Source: Gemmatimonadota bacterium
GTDB lineage: Bacteria; Gemmatimonadota; Gemmatimonadetes; Gemmatimonadales; GWC2-71-9
Direction: 5' to 3'
NCBI GenBank assembly: GCA_003169895.1
Contig: PNAE01000007.1
Span: forward strand, 1,524,296 to 1,588,295
DNA: 64,000 nt
The position numbers and the translations under genes are program-made. Shown here in pieces: positions 10,874 to 20,409 of this stretch. Positions within the stretch are counted from its first letter, which is position 1; each line of letters begins with the position of its first letter. The notes beneath the pieces were generated by a model. That model worked only from the letters and a program-made list of their open reading frames with translations. It had not been told where the DNA came from and made no database searches.

Positions 10874-10911
10874 CTAGGTTTCACCCCCTAGGGTTTTCCC
10901 TAGTTCCCTAG
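10874..10911. promoter_or_regulatory. Cluster of four CTAG-centred motifs upstream of the 10976 operon
   Basis: cacCTAGgtttcacccccCTAGggttttccCTAGttcCCTAGtc; CTAG at 10874, 10888, 10900, 10908. Confidence 0.45.
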
Positions 10912-10975
10912 TCATCGTCCAGTTCGTAACGTGCGGTAGTCCACAACCCCTCACACCGCGAACAGGAGCTTCCGC

Positions 10976-11344
10976 ATGAGCACCGATCCGCACGCCATCC
11001 CGGTCCAGGACGCCGCCGCGCTGACCATGCGCTGGCGCAGGAACCGCCCCCTGAGCAGCATCAACGGCGGCCGTTTCGACCGCGTCGCCCTCGACAACCT
11101 GCTGTCGCAGCCCGGTTGCGAGGGCATCCGCATCTACCTCGGCCTCCACGATCCGAGCGATCCGGCGCACGCGAAGGACGGCAGCCTGTGGACCTTCGTG
11201 CTCGTGGGCACCGACGCCGACGGCAACGACATGATTCCGCCGCAATCGGCCAGGACTGGCGACTCCGGCGGCGGCACTTCACAGAATCCCGTGATGTGCC
11301 CGCCGTCATGCGGGAACCCCGGCCCCCTCAACACGCCTCCTTGA
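10976..11344 (+). CDS. Small conserved-looking hypothetical protein ending in CPPSCGNPGPLN
   Basis: 122 aa ORF, first gene of a 4-nt-overlap operon; ...FDRVALDNLLSQPGCEGIRIYLGL...LWTFVLVGTDADGNDM...MCPPSCGNPGPLN. Confidence 0.75.
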   Translation: MSTDPHAIPVQDAAALTMRWRRNRPLSSINGGRFDRVALDNLLSQPGCEGIRIYLGLHDPSDPAHAKDGSLWTFVLVGTDADGNDMIPPQSARTGDSGGGTSQNPVMCPPSCGNPGPLNTPP

Positions 11345-12006
11345 CACTGCCGGCGTGGGACTGGCTGGCGGGATACGGCGACCTGGCAGTCGAGCTGGGC
11401 GGCCTTGGTGTCGGCATCGCCCGTTGGCCCCGGCTCGCCCGGGGCCAACGCGTCATTGCCACCTGGCTCGGCGCCAGCGCCGTGTTCGACATCGCGGCAC
11501 TCATCGCCTCGCGCCGTTGGCACAACGCCCAGCCCGTTGCCCGATTGTGGTTCGTCACCTGTGTCGTGCTCGCGGTCGAAGCGTTGGCCGCGTACCAACA
11601 CAGCCGCCAACGCGCCGTGGTTCTCCGATGGCTAATGGCGGGGTACGTGATTGCCTGGCTCATCCTGGTCGCAACGATCGAACCCATCGACCAGTACTCC
11701 ACTTACTCGGCGCCGCTGCATGCACTCGTGGTGCTTGGCGCCGCGGTGATGACGGTGTTCCGACGAGTATCGTTGGGCCGGCGCGATCTACTCGGCGATC
11801 CGGGGTTCCTGATCGGCGTCGGCTTGAGTGCTTACGCCGTACCTGAAGCCTTCCGAACGCTCGTCGCGCAGCTGTGGAGCAACGACCTCCCCCAGCGCGG
11901 CATACTCTACTATGCCATGTCCAACGGCGTCAGCGCCCTTGCGTCACTGGTATTGATCAGCGCGTTGCTCGTTCGCGTTGCTCCTTCACTGGAGCACTCC
12001 ACGTGA
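11341..12006 (+). CDS. Predicted multi-pass membrane protein
   Basis: ~221 aa, several hydrophobic stretches; TTG at 11341 overlaps previous TGA (alternative ATG at 11308). Confidence 0.75.
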   Translation: MTLPAWDWLAGYGDLAVELGGLGVGIARWPRLARGQRVIATWLGASAVFDIAALIASRRWHNAQPVARLWFVTCVVLAVEALAAYQHSRQRAVVLRWLMAGYVIAWLILVATIEPIDQYSTYSAPLHALVVLGAAVMTVFRRVSLGRRDLLGDPGFLIGVGLSAYAVPEAFRTLVAQLWSNDLPQRGILYYAMSNGVSALASLVLISALLVRVAPSLEHST

Positions 12007-12755
12007 TATCGACCGTCGACAAACAGCTCGCGATCACGCTCATCGTCGTCACATTCGTCGTCATTGCGGCGCTGCTTCTGGTCGTGCTGGTGGGATCCAC
12101 GATTCGACAGCAGCGGCGCTACCTCCGCACCCGCCAACACCTCGGTGGACGTCTCCTGACCGCGCAGGATGAGGAACGCGCCGCGATCGCGCGGGAACTC
12201 CACGATGACAGTGTACAGAGACTCATCGCCTGCGCTACGCGACTGCGTGCGAGTGATGCCGCAGTCGCGCTGCCCGTCGCTGACGAGCTGGATCGGTTGG
12301 TGAACGACTTGCGCGGCCTGGCCCGCGGCATCCATCCGTCGATCGTCGACCATGTCGGGCTCGGTCCAGCACTCGCCGAGCTGAGTGCATCTTTCGCTCA
12401 GCGGGAGAGTATGTTCGTGCAATACGCCGGTCCGGCGGTGCCTGATCAGTTGTCGCCGGGCGAGCGACTCGCGTTCTACCGTGTGGCGCAGGAGGCCCTT
12501 GGCAACGTTGCTCGGCACGCCGGCATTGACCGCGCGCGGATGCAGTTGAGCTGCGAGCCGCGCCACACGCGTTTGGTCATCGAAGATGACGGGAAGGGCT
12601 TCGATCGCCGCCACGTCGACACGGGTCCCGGGATCGGCATTAGTTCGATGCGTGAACGCCTGGCCATCCTCGGTGGCGTGTTGGAGGTGGAAGGTTCGCC
12701 CGGGTCCGGTACCCGCGTCATCGCGACCCTGCCTCGCTTGAAGGCCCCACCCTGA
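12003..12755 (+). CDS. Sensor histidine kinase, NarL-partner (HisKA_3) type
   Basis: GTG start at 12003 (GTGA overlap); DEERAAIARELHDDSVQRLIA; ATPase GKGFDRRHVDTGPGIGISSMRERLAILGG. Confidence 0.92.
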   Translation: MISTVDKQLAITLIVVTFVVIAALLLVVLVGSTIRQQRRYLRTRQHLGGRLLTAQDEERAAIARELHDDSVQRLIACATRLRASDAAVALPVADELDRLVNDLRGLARGIHPSIVDHVGLGPALAELSASFAQRESMFVQYAGPAVPDQLSPGERLAFYRVAQEALGNVARHAGIDRARMQLSCEPRHTRLVIEDDGKGFDRRHVDTGPGIGISSMRERLAILGGVLEVEGSPGSGTRVIATLPRLKAPP

Positions 12756-13387
12756 GGCGCCGCGCGGCAGTCCTGGTTGCGGATGATCACGCTGTGGTGG
12801 CCGAGGCGCTCGCCGCCTCGCTCGCCCGGTGGTTCCAGGTCGTCGGCACCGTCACGAACCTCGCTCGCCTGGACGGGGAGATCGCCGTCAAGTCCCCGGA
12901 TGTGGTGCTGCTCGACCTTGAATTCGGGAAGACCAGTGCGCTGACCATACTGGCGGGTCTCGTGGACCGCTATCCCGCCACGAAGTTCGTGATTCTCACG
13001 GCATTTTTGGAGCCGGTGCTGGCGGACGCCGCGTTACGCGCAGGTGCGGTGGCCTATGTGGTCAAGGAATCGGCGGCGTCCGAGCTGCGGGTCGCAATCG
13101 ACGAGGCGGTCGCCGGGCGCACCTATCTCACGCCACTCATGCAAGTGCGTGGTGCGGGCGGCGCTGCTGCGCTTCCCGGGGCGACCGGCGTGACGCTATC
13201 GGACCGTCAACGCAGCATTCTCGGATTGCTCAGGCAGGGGCTGACGTATCGCAACATCGCCGGACGCTTGCGGATATCCACCAAGACGGTTGAGTATCAT
13301 ATCGACATGCTCGGGCGACGCTTGGGCGTCAGCGGAAAGGCCCAGCTCATTCGTTGGTCGGAACAGTTCTTTCGAGACGAGCCTTAG
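12752..13387 (+). CDS. LuxR/NarL-family response regulator, apparent CTG start
   Basis: AVLVADDHAVVAEAL...VVLLDLEF...YVVKESA + HTH LSDRQRSILGLLRQGLTYRNIAGRLRISTKTVEYHIDML; no ATG/GTG/TTG in frame between TGA at 12653 and the DD motif. Confidence 0.88.
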   Translation: MRRRAAVLVADDHAVVAEALAASLARWFQVVGTVTNLARLDGEIAVKSPDVVLLDLEFGKTSALTILAGLVDRYPATKFVILTAFLEPVLADAALRAGAVAYVVKESAASELRVAIDEAVAGRTYLTPLMQVRGAGGAAALPGATGVTLSDRQRSILGLLRQGLTYRNIAGRLRISTKTVEYHIDMLGRRLGVSGKAQLIRWSEQFFRDEP

Positions 13388-13432
13388 CACAATTACCTCA
13401 ACGACGCCGCCTTTGGCAGAAATGGGTGGGGG

Positions 13433-16189
13433 ATGCGCATGAACACGCTTCGTGGCGTCGGTCTCGCGGCTTGCCTTGCGACACCGCTGACCGCTCAGGC
13501 CCAGACCAGGACTCCGCTCACCGCGACCGGCCTGCGCGTCGAGTACCGCGTCAATCCCGTCGGCACCGACGCCGTCCACCCGCGCCTCAGCTGGCGACTC
13601 GAGAGCAGCGAGCGCAACACGGTCCAGGCGGCGTACCAGGTTCAGGTCACCACCGATTCGAACGACTTCCGCACCGGTCGCCACGTCTTCTGGGACTCCG
13701 GCAAGGTCCCCACGGACGCGTCGCTCTTTCAGCCATACGGCGGCCCGCAGCTTCGCTCGCGCATCCGTTACTACTGGCATGTGCGCGTCTGGGATGCTCG
13801 CGGACATACCTCGCCATGGAGCAACGCCGCCTTCTGGGAAACCGGGCTCCTCGACCGCAGCGACTGGACGTCGCAGTGGATTGGTCCACCGGCTTCCGCC
13901 CACGACTCGGCCGGCGCGCCCGCGCCGATGTTCCGTCGCGGCTTCGATGTGAAGGGAAGGGTTCTCTCTGCGCGGATTTACATCACGAGTCGCGGTCTGT
14001 ACGAACTGCATCTCAACGGCCACCGCATCGGCGACGACCTGTTCACCCCAGGCTGGACCAGCTATCACACGCGTCTGCAATACCAGACCTACGACGTCAC
14101 CAGCGATCTCGTCCCCGGCGGGAACGCCATCGGCGTCATCCTCGGCGACGGTTGGTATCGTGGCTATCTCGGCTTCGACGGTCGCAAGAACGACTACGGC
14201 ACTACCGTCGCATTGCTGATGCAGCTGGAGATCCACTACGCCGATGGTCGCACCGTGCGCGTCACGTCCGATGGTGCGTGGAAGACGGCCACCGGCCCGA
14301 TCCGCTTCGCCGATATCTATCGCGGCGAGACGTACGACGCGCGCCTGGAACGTGCCGGCTGGTCGACCGCTCCCTACAACGACCGCGACTGGCAACCGGT
14401 CGCGCTCGCCCAGGCCACGACGGCAGCACTCGTGGCTCCGGTATCGGAGCCGGTGCGTCGCACCCAGATCGTGAAGCCGGTGGCCATCCTCAAGTCCCCG
14501 TCGAGCGAGACCTTGTTCGACCTGGGCCAGAACATCACCGGCTGGGTGCGCCTGCGCGTACGAGGGCGCGCTGGTACCACCATCACCCTGCGTCACGGCG
14601 AAGTGCTCGACACGGCCGGTAACCTCTACACCGCAAACCTCCGTGCTGCGGACCAGACTGACCGCTACATCCTCAAGGGCGACGGCGACGAAGTGTACGA
14701 GCCGCATTTCACCTATCACGGCTTCCGCTACGTCTCCGTTGCGGGACTAAGCACTCCGCCAACGCTCGAAACGATCACCGGCATCGTAGTGCATACTGAC
14801 TTGGCCGAGACGGGGGCGTTCGAGACGTCGGACACGATGATCAACCGGTTGCAGCAGAACATCGTCTGGGGCCAGCGCGGCAACTTCCTCGATGTCCCCA
14901 CCGACTGTCCGCAGCGCGACGAACGCCTCGGCTGGACCGGCGACGCGCAGGTCTTTGCGCGCACCGCCAGCTTCAACATGAATGTGTCGGGCTTCTTCGC
15001 GAAGTGGCTCGCCGATCTCGCCGCCGATCAGTATCCCGGCGGCAGCGTCCCCTGGGTGATTCCCAATCCGCTGGGCGGCGATTCCATGCGCCTTGCGTCG
15101 ACGGCCGGCTGGTCTGACGCGTCGACGGTGGTGCCGTGGACGATGTACCTCATGTATGGCGATCGCGGTGCGCTCGAGCGCCAATTCGAGAGCATGCGGC
15201 GGTGGGTGGACTACGCCCGGCGCCGCGCGGGCCCCACACTGATCTGGAGGACGGGGGGCTTTGGCGACTGGCTCGCCCTGCACAGCGACGACGCCTCGTA
15301 TCCGGGGGCGACGACCGGCAAGGATTTCATCGCGACGGCCTATATGGCGCACTCCGCCGACCTCGTGGCGCGCGCGGCGGCAGTGCTCGGGCGCCAGGAC
15401 GACGCGCGAGAGTACCGGACGCTCTTCAACCAGGTGCGCGACGCGTTCCAGCGCGAGTTCGTCTCGCCGAACGGGCGGGTGAGCGAGAACACCCAGACGG
15501 CCTATGCACTTGCGCTCAACTTCGGCCTTCTGACCGACGCCGAGATGGCTGGCGCTGCCCAACGGCTGGTTGATGACATCCGCGCGCACGACGGGCACCT
15601 CACCACCGGCTTTCTTGGCACGCCGGAGCTGACCCACGCGCTGTCGCGCAACGGGCACGTGGACGCCGCATACGCGCTGCTGATGCAGCGCACCTATCCG
15701 TCCTGGTTGTACCCGATCACGCGCGGCGCCACCACGATGTGGGAGCGCTGGGACGGTATCCGCCCGGATGGTTCGTTCGAGGATGTGTCGATGAACTCAT
15801 TCAATCACTACGCCTTCGGGGCGATAGGTGACTGGATGTATCGCGTCATCGGCGGGATCGACGTCGATCCGGAGGCACCCGGTTACAAGCACACGATCAT
15901 AGCACCCCGGCCGGGTGGCGGATTGACGAGGGCTCACACGGTGCTCGAAACCGGGTATGGCAAGCTCGCGACCGCGTGGTACCTCGACGGCACTGCGTTC
16001 GTCCTCGACGTTACGGTTCCCGCCAACACGTCGGCGTCGGTCACGCTCTGGAATGCGAACGCGGACAACGCAACCGAATCCGGCTTGCCGTTGCGCCAGG
16101 TGCCAGGCGTGCGATCGGTGCAGCAGCGCGGCAACGACGTGACGTTGGACGTGGGGTCGGGAACGTATTCGTTTCGGGTGCGCGGCTAG
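13433..16189 (+). CDS. Alpha-L-rhamnosidase (GH78)
   Basis: VEYRVNPVGTDAVHPRLSWRLES, FDLGQNITGWVRLRVRGRAGTTITLRHGEVLD, VPTDCPQRDERLGWTGDAQVFARTA, ATTMWERWDG. Confidence 0.94.
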   Translation: MRMNTLRGVGLAACLATPLTAQAQTRTPLTATGLRVEYRVNPVGTDAVHPRLSWRLESSERNTVQAAYQVQVTTDSNDFRTGRHVFWDSGKVPTDASLFQPYGGPQLRSRIRYYWHVRVWDARGHTSPWSNAAFWETGLLDRSDWTSQWIGPPASAHDSAGAPAPMFRRGFDVKGRVLSARIYITSRGLYELHLNGHRIGDDLFTPGWTSYHTRLQYQTYDVTSDLVPGGNAIGVILGDGWYRGYLGFDGRKNDYGTTVALLMQLEIHYADGRTVRVTSDGAWKTATGPIRFADIYRGETYDARLERAGWSTAPYNDRDWQPVALAQATTAALVAPVSEPVRRTQIVKPVAILKSPSSETLFDLGQNITGWVRLRVRGRAGTTITLRHGEVLDTAGNLYTANLRAADQTDRYILKGDGDEVYEPHFTYHGFRYVSVAGLSTPPTLETITGIVVHTDLAETGAFETSDTMINRLQQNIVWGQRGNFLDVPTDCPQRDERLGWTGDAQVFARTASFNMNVSGFFAKWLADLAADQYPGGSVPWVIPNPLGGDSMRLASTAGWSDASTVVPWTMYLMYGDRGALERQFESMRRWVDYARRRAGPTLIWRTGGFGDWLALHSDDASYPGATTGKDFIATAYMAHSADLVARAAAVLGRQDDAREYRTLFNQVRDAFQREFVSPNGRVSENTQTAYALALNFGLLTDAEMAGAAQRLVDDIRAHDGHLTTGFLGTPELTHALSRNGHVDAAYALLMQRTYPSWLYPITRGATTMWERWDGIRPDGSFEDVSMNSFNHYAFGAIGDWMYRVIGGIDVDPEAPGYKHTIIAPRPGGGLTRAHTVLETGYGKLATAWYLDGTAFVLDVTVPANTSASVTLWNANADNATESGLPLRQVPGVRSVQQRGNDVTLDVGSGTYSFRVRG

Positions 16190-16323
16190 CGTCGGTCGGC
16201 TTAGGAGTCAGACCCCCCCGCCGGCACCTGGATCACGAGCGAGGAACGCACGCCGGATCACCGCGCAACCTTTTCCGCGCCCGCTCCATCCAATAGTTCG
16301 ATGCCTGCCAGACCCAGGAACAG

Positions 16324-18924
16324 ATGAGCCGCGGCACGCGGTTCACCGGCCCTGTCTTCTTTCTTGGCGTGGGACTCGTGCTGACGCCACCCGCCGCCAT
16401 CGCCCAGGGGCCCCGCTCGGCACGCCCGGCGACGACTGGCACCGGTGGGCACGCGGTGAGTCCGCCGACTGTCACCGCGACGCGCGCCGCACGGCCTCCG
16501 GTCATCGACGGCCGCGACGACGATTCCGTCTGGCAAGCCGCACCAGCAATGACGCATTTCCGGGTGTACCGTCCGGTCGAAGACGGCGAGCCAAAGTTCC
16601 CAACCGATGCGAAGGTCGCCTTTGACGCCACCAATCTCTACGTCTTCGTTCGCGCGTTCGATCCGCACCCCGACAGCATCGTCGGACTCCTCGCTCGGCG
16701 TGACGTCCAGACGCCGTCCGACTTGATCACCGTATTCGTCGATTCGTATAACGATCGCAGGAACGGGTTCGAATTCAGCGTGAATCCCGTCGGGGTCAAG
16801 ATCGACTACGCCGTCTCGCAGGATGCCAACGAAGACATCGCGTGGGACGGCATCTGGGACGTGGCCACCAGGATCGACTCGCTCGGCTGGACGGCGGAAT
16901 TCCGGATTCCCCTCTCGCAGCTGCGCTACCGCACGTCGAAGAGCAACACATTCGGTTTCGCCGTCGCGCGGACGGTGGAACGGACAACGGAACAGTCGAG
17001 CTGGCCGCTCTATCGCGTCTCGCGCCCTGGGATCGCGTCGCAGCTTGGCGAACTCACCGGGCTCGACAACCTGGCCCCGCCGCAACGTACCGAGATCGCG
17101 CCGTATTTCGTCACCAAGAACATGTCGGTTCCCACCACCACCGGCTTCGAGCGCGGCCAGCGCGTCTCTGCCGGTGCGGACCTCAAGGTGGCCGTGGCAC
17201 CCAATCTCACGTTTACCGGGACGGTGAACCCCGACTTCGGTCAGGTCGAGGCCGATCCCGCAGTGGTCAACCTCACCGCGTTCGAGACGTTCTTCCCGGA
17301 ACACCGCCCGTTCTTTCTGGAAGGAAACGGCCTCTTCCAGTTCGCCGTCGACTGCAGCGCCGTCAACTGCAACAACGAGCAACTCTTCTATTCGCGCCGC
17401 ATCGGCCGCGCGCCGCAGCTCGGCGGCCAGTACGGTGACGACAATTCGCCCACCACGACCACGATTATCGGGGCAGGCAAACTCACCGGTCGTCTCACCG
17501 GCGGACTCGCCATCGGCGTCATCGACGCGGTCACGCAGCGCGAGGTCGGCGCTCCCAACGCGACGATCGAGCCCGCCACCAATTACGCCGTGCTGCGCGC
17601 GACCCAGGATTTCGCCGCCGGCGCAAGCGGTGTCGGACTGATGTTCACCAGCGTCAACCGCGACCTCGATTCGTGGACCGCTCCGGTGCTGCCAAGCCAG
17701 GCATACGTCGGTGCGGTCGAATTCCGGCACCAGCTCCTCGGACGCCGCTACCAGATCTCGGGCTCACTCGACCTGTCGCGCGTGGTGGGGAGCGCTTCCG
17801 CCATTGCCGCGACGCAACGTGATCCCGTCCATCTCTACCAGCGGCCCGACGGTCCACTCACCTTCGATTCGACACGCACTTCGCTTAGCGGCGACGCAGA
17901 AGAGATCAAGTTCGGCAAGATCGGCGGCGTCCACACCCAGTTCGAGACGAGTTACCTCCGTCGTTCCCCCGGGTTCGAGATCAACGACCTGGGCTACCTG
18001 CGCCAAGCCGACCAGCAGAGCTGGAACAACTGGTTCGGCCTCTCGTTCAATCACCCGAACGCCGTGTTCCAGTCACTCCGCTGGAACTTCAACTGGTGGC
18101 AATACTGGTCTGCCGCGGGGCTGCCGACCGAACGTGCCGCGAACACCAACCTCCATACCCAGTTCCACAACCGATGGTGGTTGCACGCGGGCAGCACGAT
18201 CGGACAGCTCGGAACCACCTGGTGCGATCGCTGCGCTCGCGGCGGTCCGGCGCTCCGACAGGATCCCTACATCTCGCCGTGGGCCGGAATTCAGGGCGAC
18301 GACCGGCACCGGATCATTCCGGCGGTGTGGGTCAACTACTTTGCCGGAAGCGGTGGCCGAAGCACGTCGTTGAACGTCAATCCGCAGCTCACCATCAACG
18401 CCTCGACGCGACTTGCGGCCACGCTGGGCATCAATGCCACGACCTATCACACCGACGATCAGTGGTTTGGCGCCTTCACCGATCAGGCCGGTGCCGCGCA
18501 CTACACGTTTGCGCACCTGAACCAGCAAACGGTGTCGCTCACGGCCGACCTGGCCTACACCGTCACGCCAGCGCTGTCGGTGCAATGGCACCTGCAGCCG
18601 TTCGTCAGCCGGGGGACGTACTCGAATCTGCGCGAGTTGAACGACCCGGGCGCCGCGCAGTACTCTGATCGGTACCGAGCTTACGCCGACACCGGCGTCA
18701 GCAACCATATCGGCGGCCTGGACTCAAGGCAATTCAACTCCAACCTGGTGGTCCGCTGGGAGTACCGCCGTGGCTCGACGCTCTTCGTCGTCTGGACGCA
18801 GGGGCGCAACGATTTCCAGCCGGTCATCGGGCCGACCGGCCTCGGCGGCGACTTCCGTGGCCTGTTCGACCTGCGCGCCGATAACACGTTTCTGATCAAG
18901 GTGTCGTACTGGATGGCGAGGTAG
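16324..18924 (+). CDS. DUF5916 / CBM9-like domain outer-membrane protein
   Basis: PPVIDGRDDDSVWQAAP...FVDSYNDRRNGFEFSVNPVGVKIDY...NPDFGQVEADPAVVNLTAFETFFPEHRPFFLEG. Confidence 0.88.
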   Translation: MSRGTRFTGPVFFLGVGLVLTPPAAIAQGPRSARPATTGTGGHAVSPPTVTATRAARPPVIDGRDDDSVWQAAPAMTHFRVYRPVEDGEPKFPTDAKVAFDATNLYVFVRAFDPHPDSIVGLLARRDVQTPSDLITVFVDSYNDRRNGFEFSVNPVGVKIDYAVSQDANEDIAWDGIWDVATRIDSLGWTAEFRIPLSQLRYRTSKSNTFGFAVARTVERTTEQSSWPLYRVSRPGIASQLGELTGLDNLAPPQRTEIAPYFVTKNMSVPTTTGFERGQRVSAGADLKVAVAPNLTFTGTVNPDFGQVEADPAVVNLTAFETFFPEHRPFFLEGNGLFQFAVDCSAVNCNNEQLFYSRRIGRAPQLGGQYGDDNSPTTTTIIGAGKLTGRLTGGLAIGVIDAVTQREVGAPNATIEPATNYAVLRATQDFAAGASGVGLMFTSVNRDLDSWTAPVLPSQAYVGAVEFRHQLLGRRYQISGSLDLSRVVGSASAIAATQRDPVHLYQRPDGPLTFDSTRTSLSGDAEEIKFGKIGGVHTQFETSYLRRSPGFEINDLGYLRQADQQSWNNWFGLSFNHPNAVFQSLRWNFNWWQYWSAAGLPTERAANTNLHTQFHNRWWLHAGSTIGQLGTTWCDRCARGGPALRQDPYISPWAGIQGDDRHRIIPAVWVNYFAGSGGRSTSLNVNPQLTINASTRLAATLGINATTYHTDDQWFGAFTDQAGAAHYTFAHLNQQTVSLTADLAYTVTPALSVQWHLQPFVSRGTYSNLRELNDPGAAQYSDRYRAYADTGVSNHIGGLDSRQFNSNLVVRWEYRRGSTLFVVWTQGRNDFQPVIGPTGLGGDFRGLFDLRADNTFLIKVSYWMAR

Positions 18925-18994
18925 CGGTTCGCGCCGGTATCCACGGCGGCCGCCTGGGGCTAGAATAGTGGTCGATCCCCGCAACGGAGAATCG

Positions 18995-20407
18995 ATGCAC
19001 ACCACCACCCGCCGCCTGTTCCTGACCGGCATCGCTCTGCTCGCGGTCGCCGCCCGCACGCCCTGCGCCGGCGCCCAGACTACGCTCCCCGACGCGATGC
19101 AGGCGCGGATCGACACCGCCGCCCGCGACGTTCTCGCGCGCACCGGCGCGCCGAGTGCCTCCGTTGCCATCGTGCGCGACGGCAAGATCGTCTTCGCACA
19201 CGCCTATGGATCGGCGCGGCTCGACCCAGCGATGCCGGCAACGCCGTCGATGCGCTACAGCATCGGGTCGGTCAGCAAGCAGTTCACCGCCACGGCGATT
19301 CTGCTGCTGGCCCAGCGCGGCAAGCTGTCGCTCGACGACAAGATCGCCCGGTGGCTCCCCGACCTCACCCGCGCGAACGAAGTCACCGTGCGTCAGATCC
19401 TGTCGATGACCTCCGGTTATCAGGATTACTGGCCGCAGGACTACGTCATGCCGCCGATGCTCAAGCCCACTACCTCAAGGGCGATCATCGACGAATGGGC
19501 CAGGAAGCCACTCGACTTCGATCCTGGCACCAGGTGGCAGTACAGCAACACCAACTATGTCATTGCCGGCCTGATCGTCGAAAAGGCGAGCGGGATGTCG
19601 CTGGTGGAATTCCTGCGCAAGGAAGTGTTCGCACCATTGCACATGGAATCGGTGATGATCACCGACGAGGCCGCCCTCGGGCCAACCGATCCGGAGCGCT
19701 ACCTGCGCTATGCGCTCGGACCGTTGCGCGTCGCCCCCAAGGAGGGCCGCGGCTGGCTATTCGCCGCGGGCGAGCTGGCGATGACCGCCAGCGACCTGGC
19801 GCGGTGGGACATTGCCGTGATCGACCAGGCGATACTCAAACCGGCGTCCTATCAGGCGCAACAGACCGAGATGGTCCTCAGGAACGGCACCGGCACCGGC
19901 TACGGCCTCGGCGTCGATGTCAGCATGTCCAACGGCCACCGATTGATTTCGCATGGCGGAGAGGTTTCCGGGTTCACCACGCAGAACAGCATCTACCCGG
20001 ACGATCACACGGCCGTGGTCGTGTTCACTAATCTCGATGCCACTGGCGCCTCGGGCCAGATCGCCGGCCGGATCGCCGACGCGCTGTTCAGCGCCACTGA
20101 CCGCGACACCGAAAAGGCCGTGGCCCAGGCGCGGAGCATTTTCGAAGGATTGCAGCACGGGACCATCGATCGATCGCTGTTCACCGGCAACGCCAATGCG
20201 TACTTTGGCGACCAGGCGCTCGCCGACTTCGCATCGAGCCTGGGGCCGCTTGGCCCGCCGGCCGACGTTGTGCAGACGCGGCAGTCACTGCGCGGTGGCA
20301 TGACATTCCGCGCGTTCCGCATCCGGGCCGGCCTGAAGACGGTATCGCTCTCGACGTTCACGCTGCCCGACGGCAAGCTCGAGCAGTACCAGATCGCGAG
20401 TCAGTAG
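18995..20407 (+). CDS. Serine hydrolase, beta-lactamase family class C-like
   Basis: RYSIGSVSKQFTATAILLL (SxxK), YSNTNYVIAG (YxN); signal peptide. Confidence 0.9.
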   Translation: MHTTTRRLFLTGIALLAVAARTPCAGAQTTLPDAMQARIDTAARDVLARTGAPSASVAIVRDGKIVFAHAYGSARLDPAMPATPSMRYSIGSVSKQFTATAILLLAQRGKLSLDDKIARWLPDLTRANEVTVRQILSMTSGYQDYWPQDYVMPPMLKPTTSRAIIDEWARKPLDFDPGTRWQYSNTNYVIAGLIVEKASGMSLVEFLRKEVFAPLHMESVMITDEAALGPTDPERYLRYALGPLRVAPKEGRGWLFAAGELAMTASDLARWDIAVIDQAILKPASYQAQQTEMVLRNGTGTGYGLGVDVSMSNGHRLISHGGEVSGFTTQNSIYPDDHTAVVVFTNLDATGASGQIAGRIADALFSATDRDTEKAVAQARSIFEGLQHGTIDRSLFTGNANAYFGDQALADFASSLGPLGPPADVVQTRQSLRGGMTFRAFRIRAGLKTVSLSTFTLPDGKLEQYQIASQ

Positions 20408-20409
20408 CG

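Noticed and set aside
13196-14719. 507-aa minus-strand ORF
   Set aside because: Antisense of the response regulator and GH78 gene.
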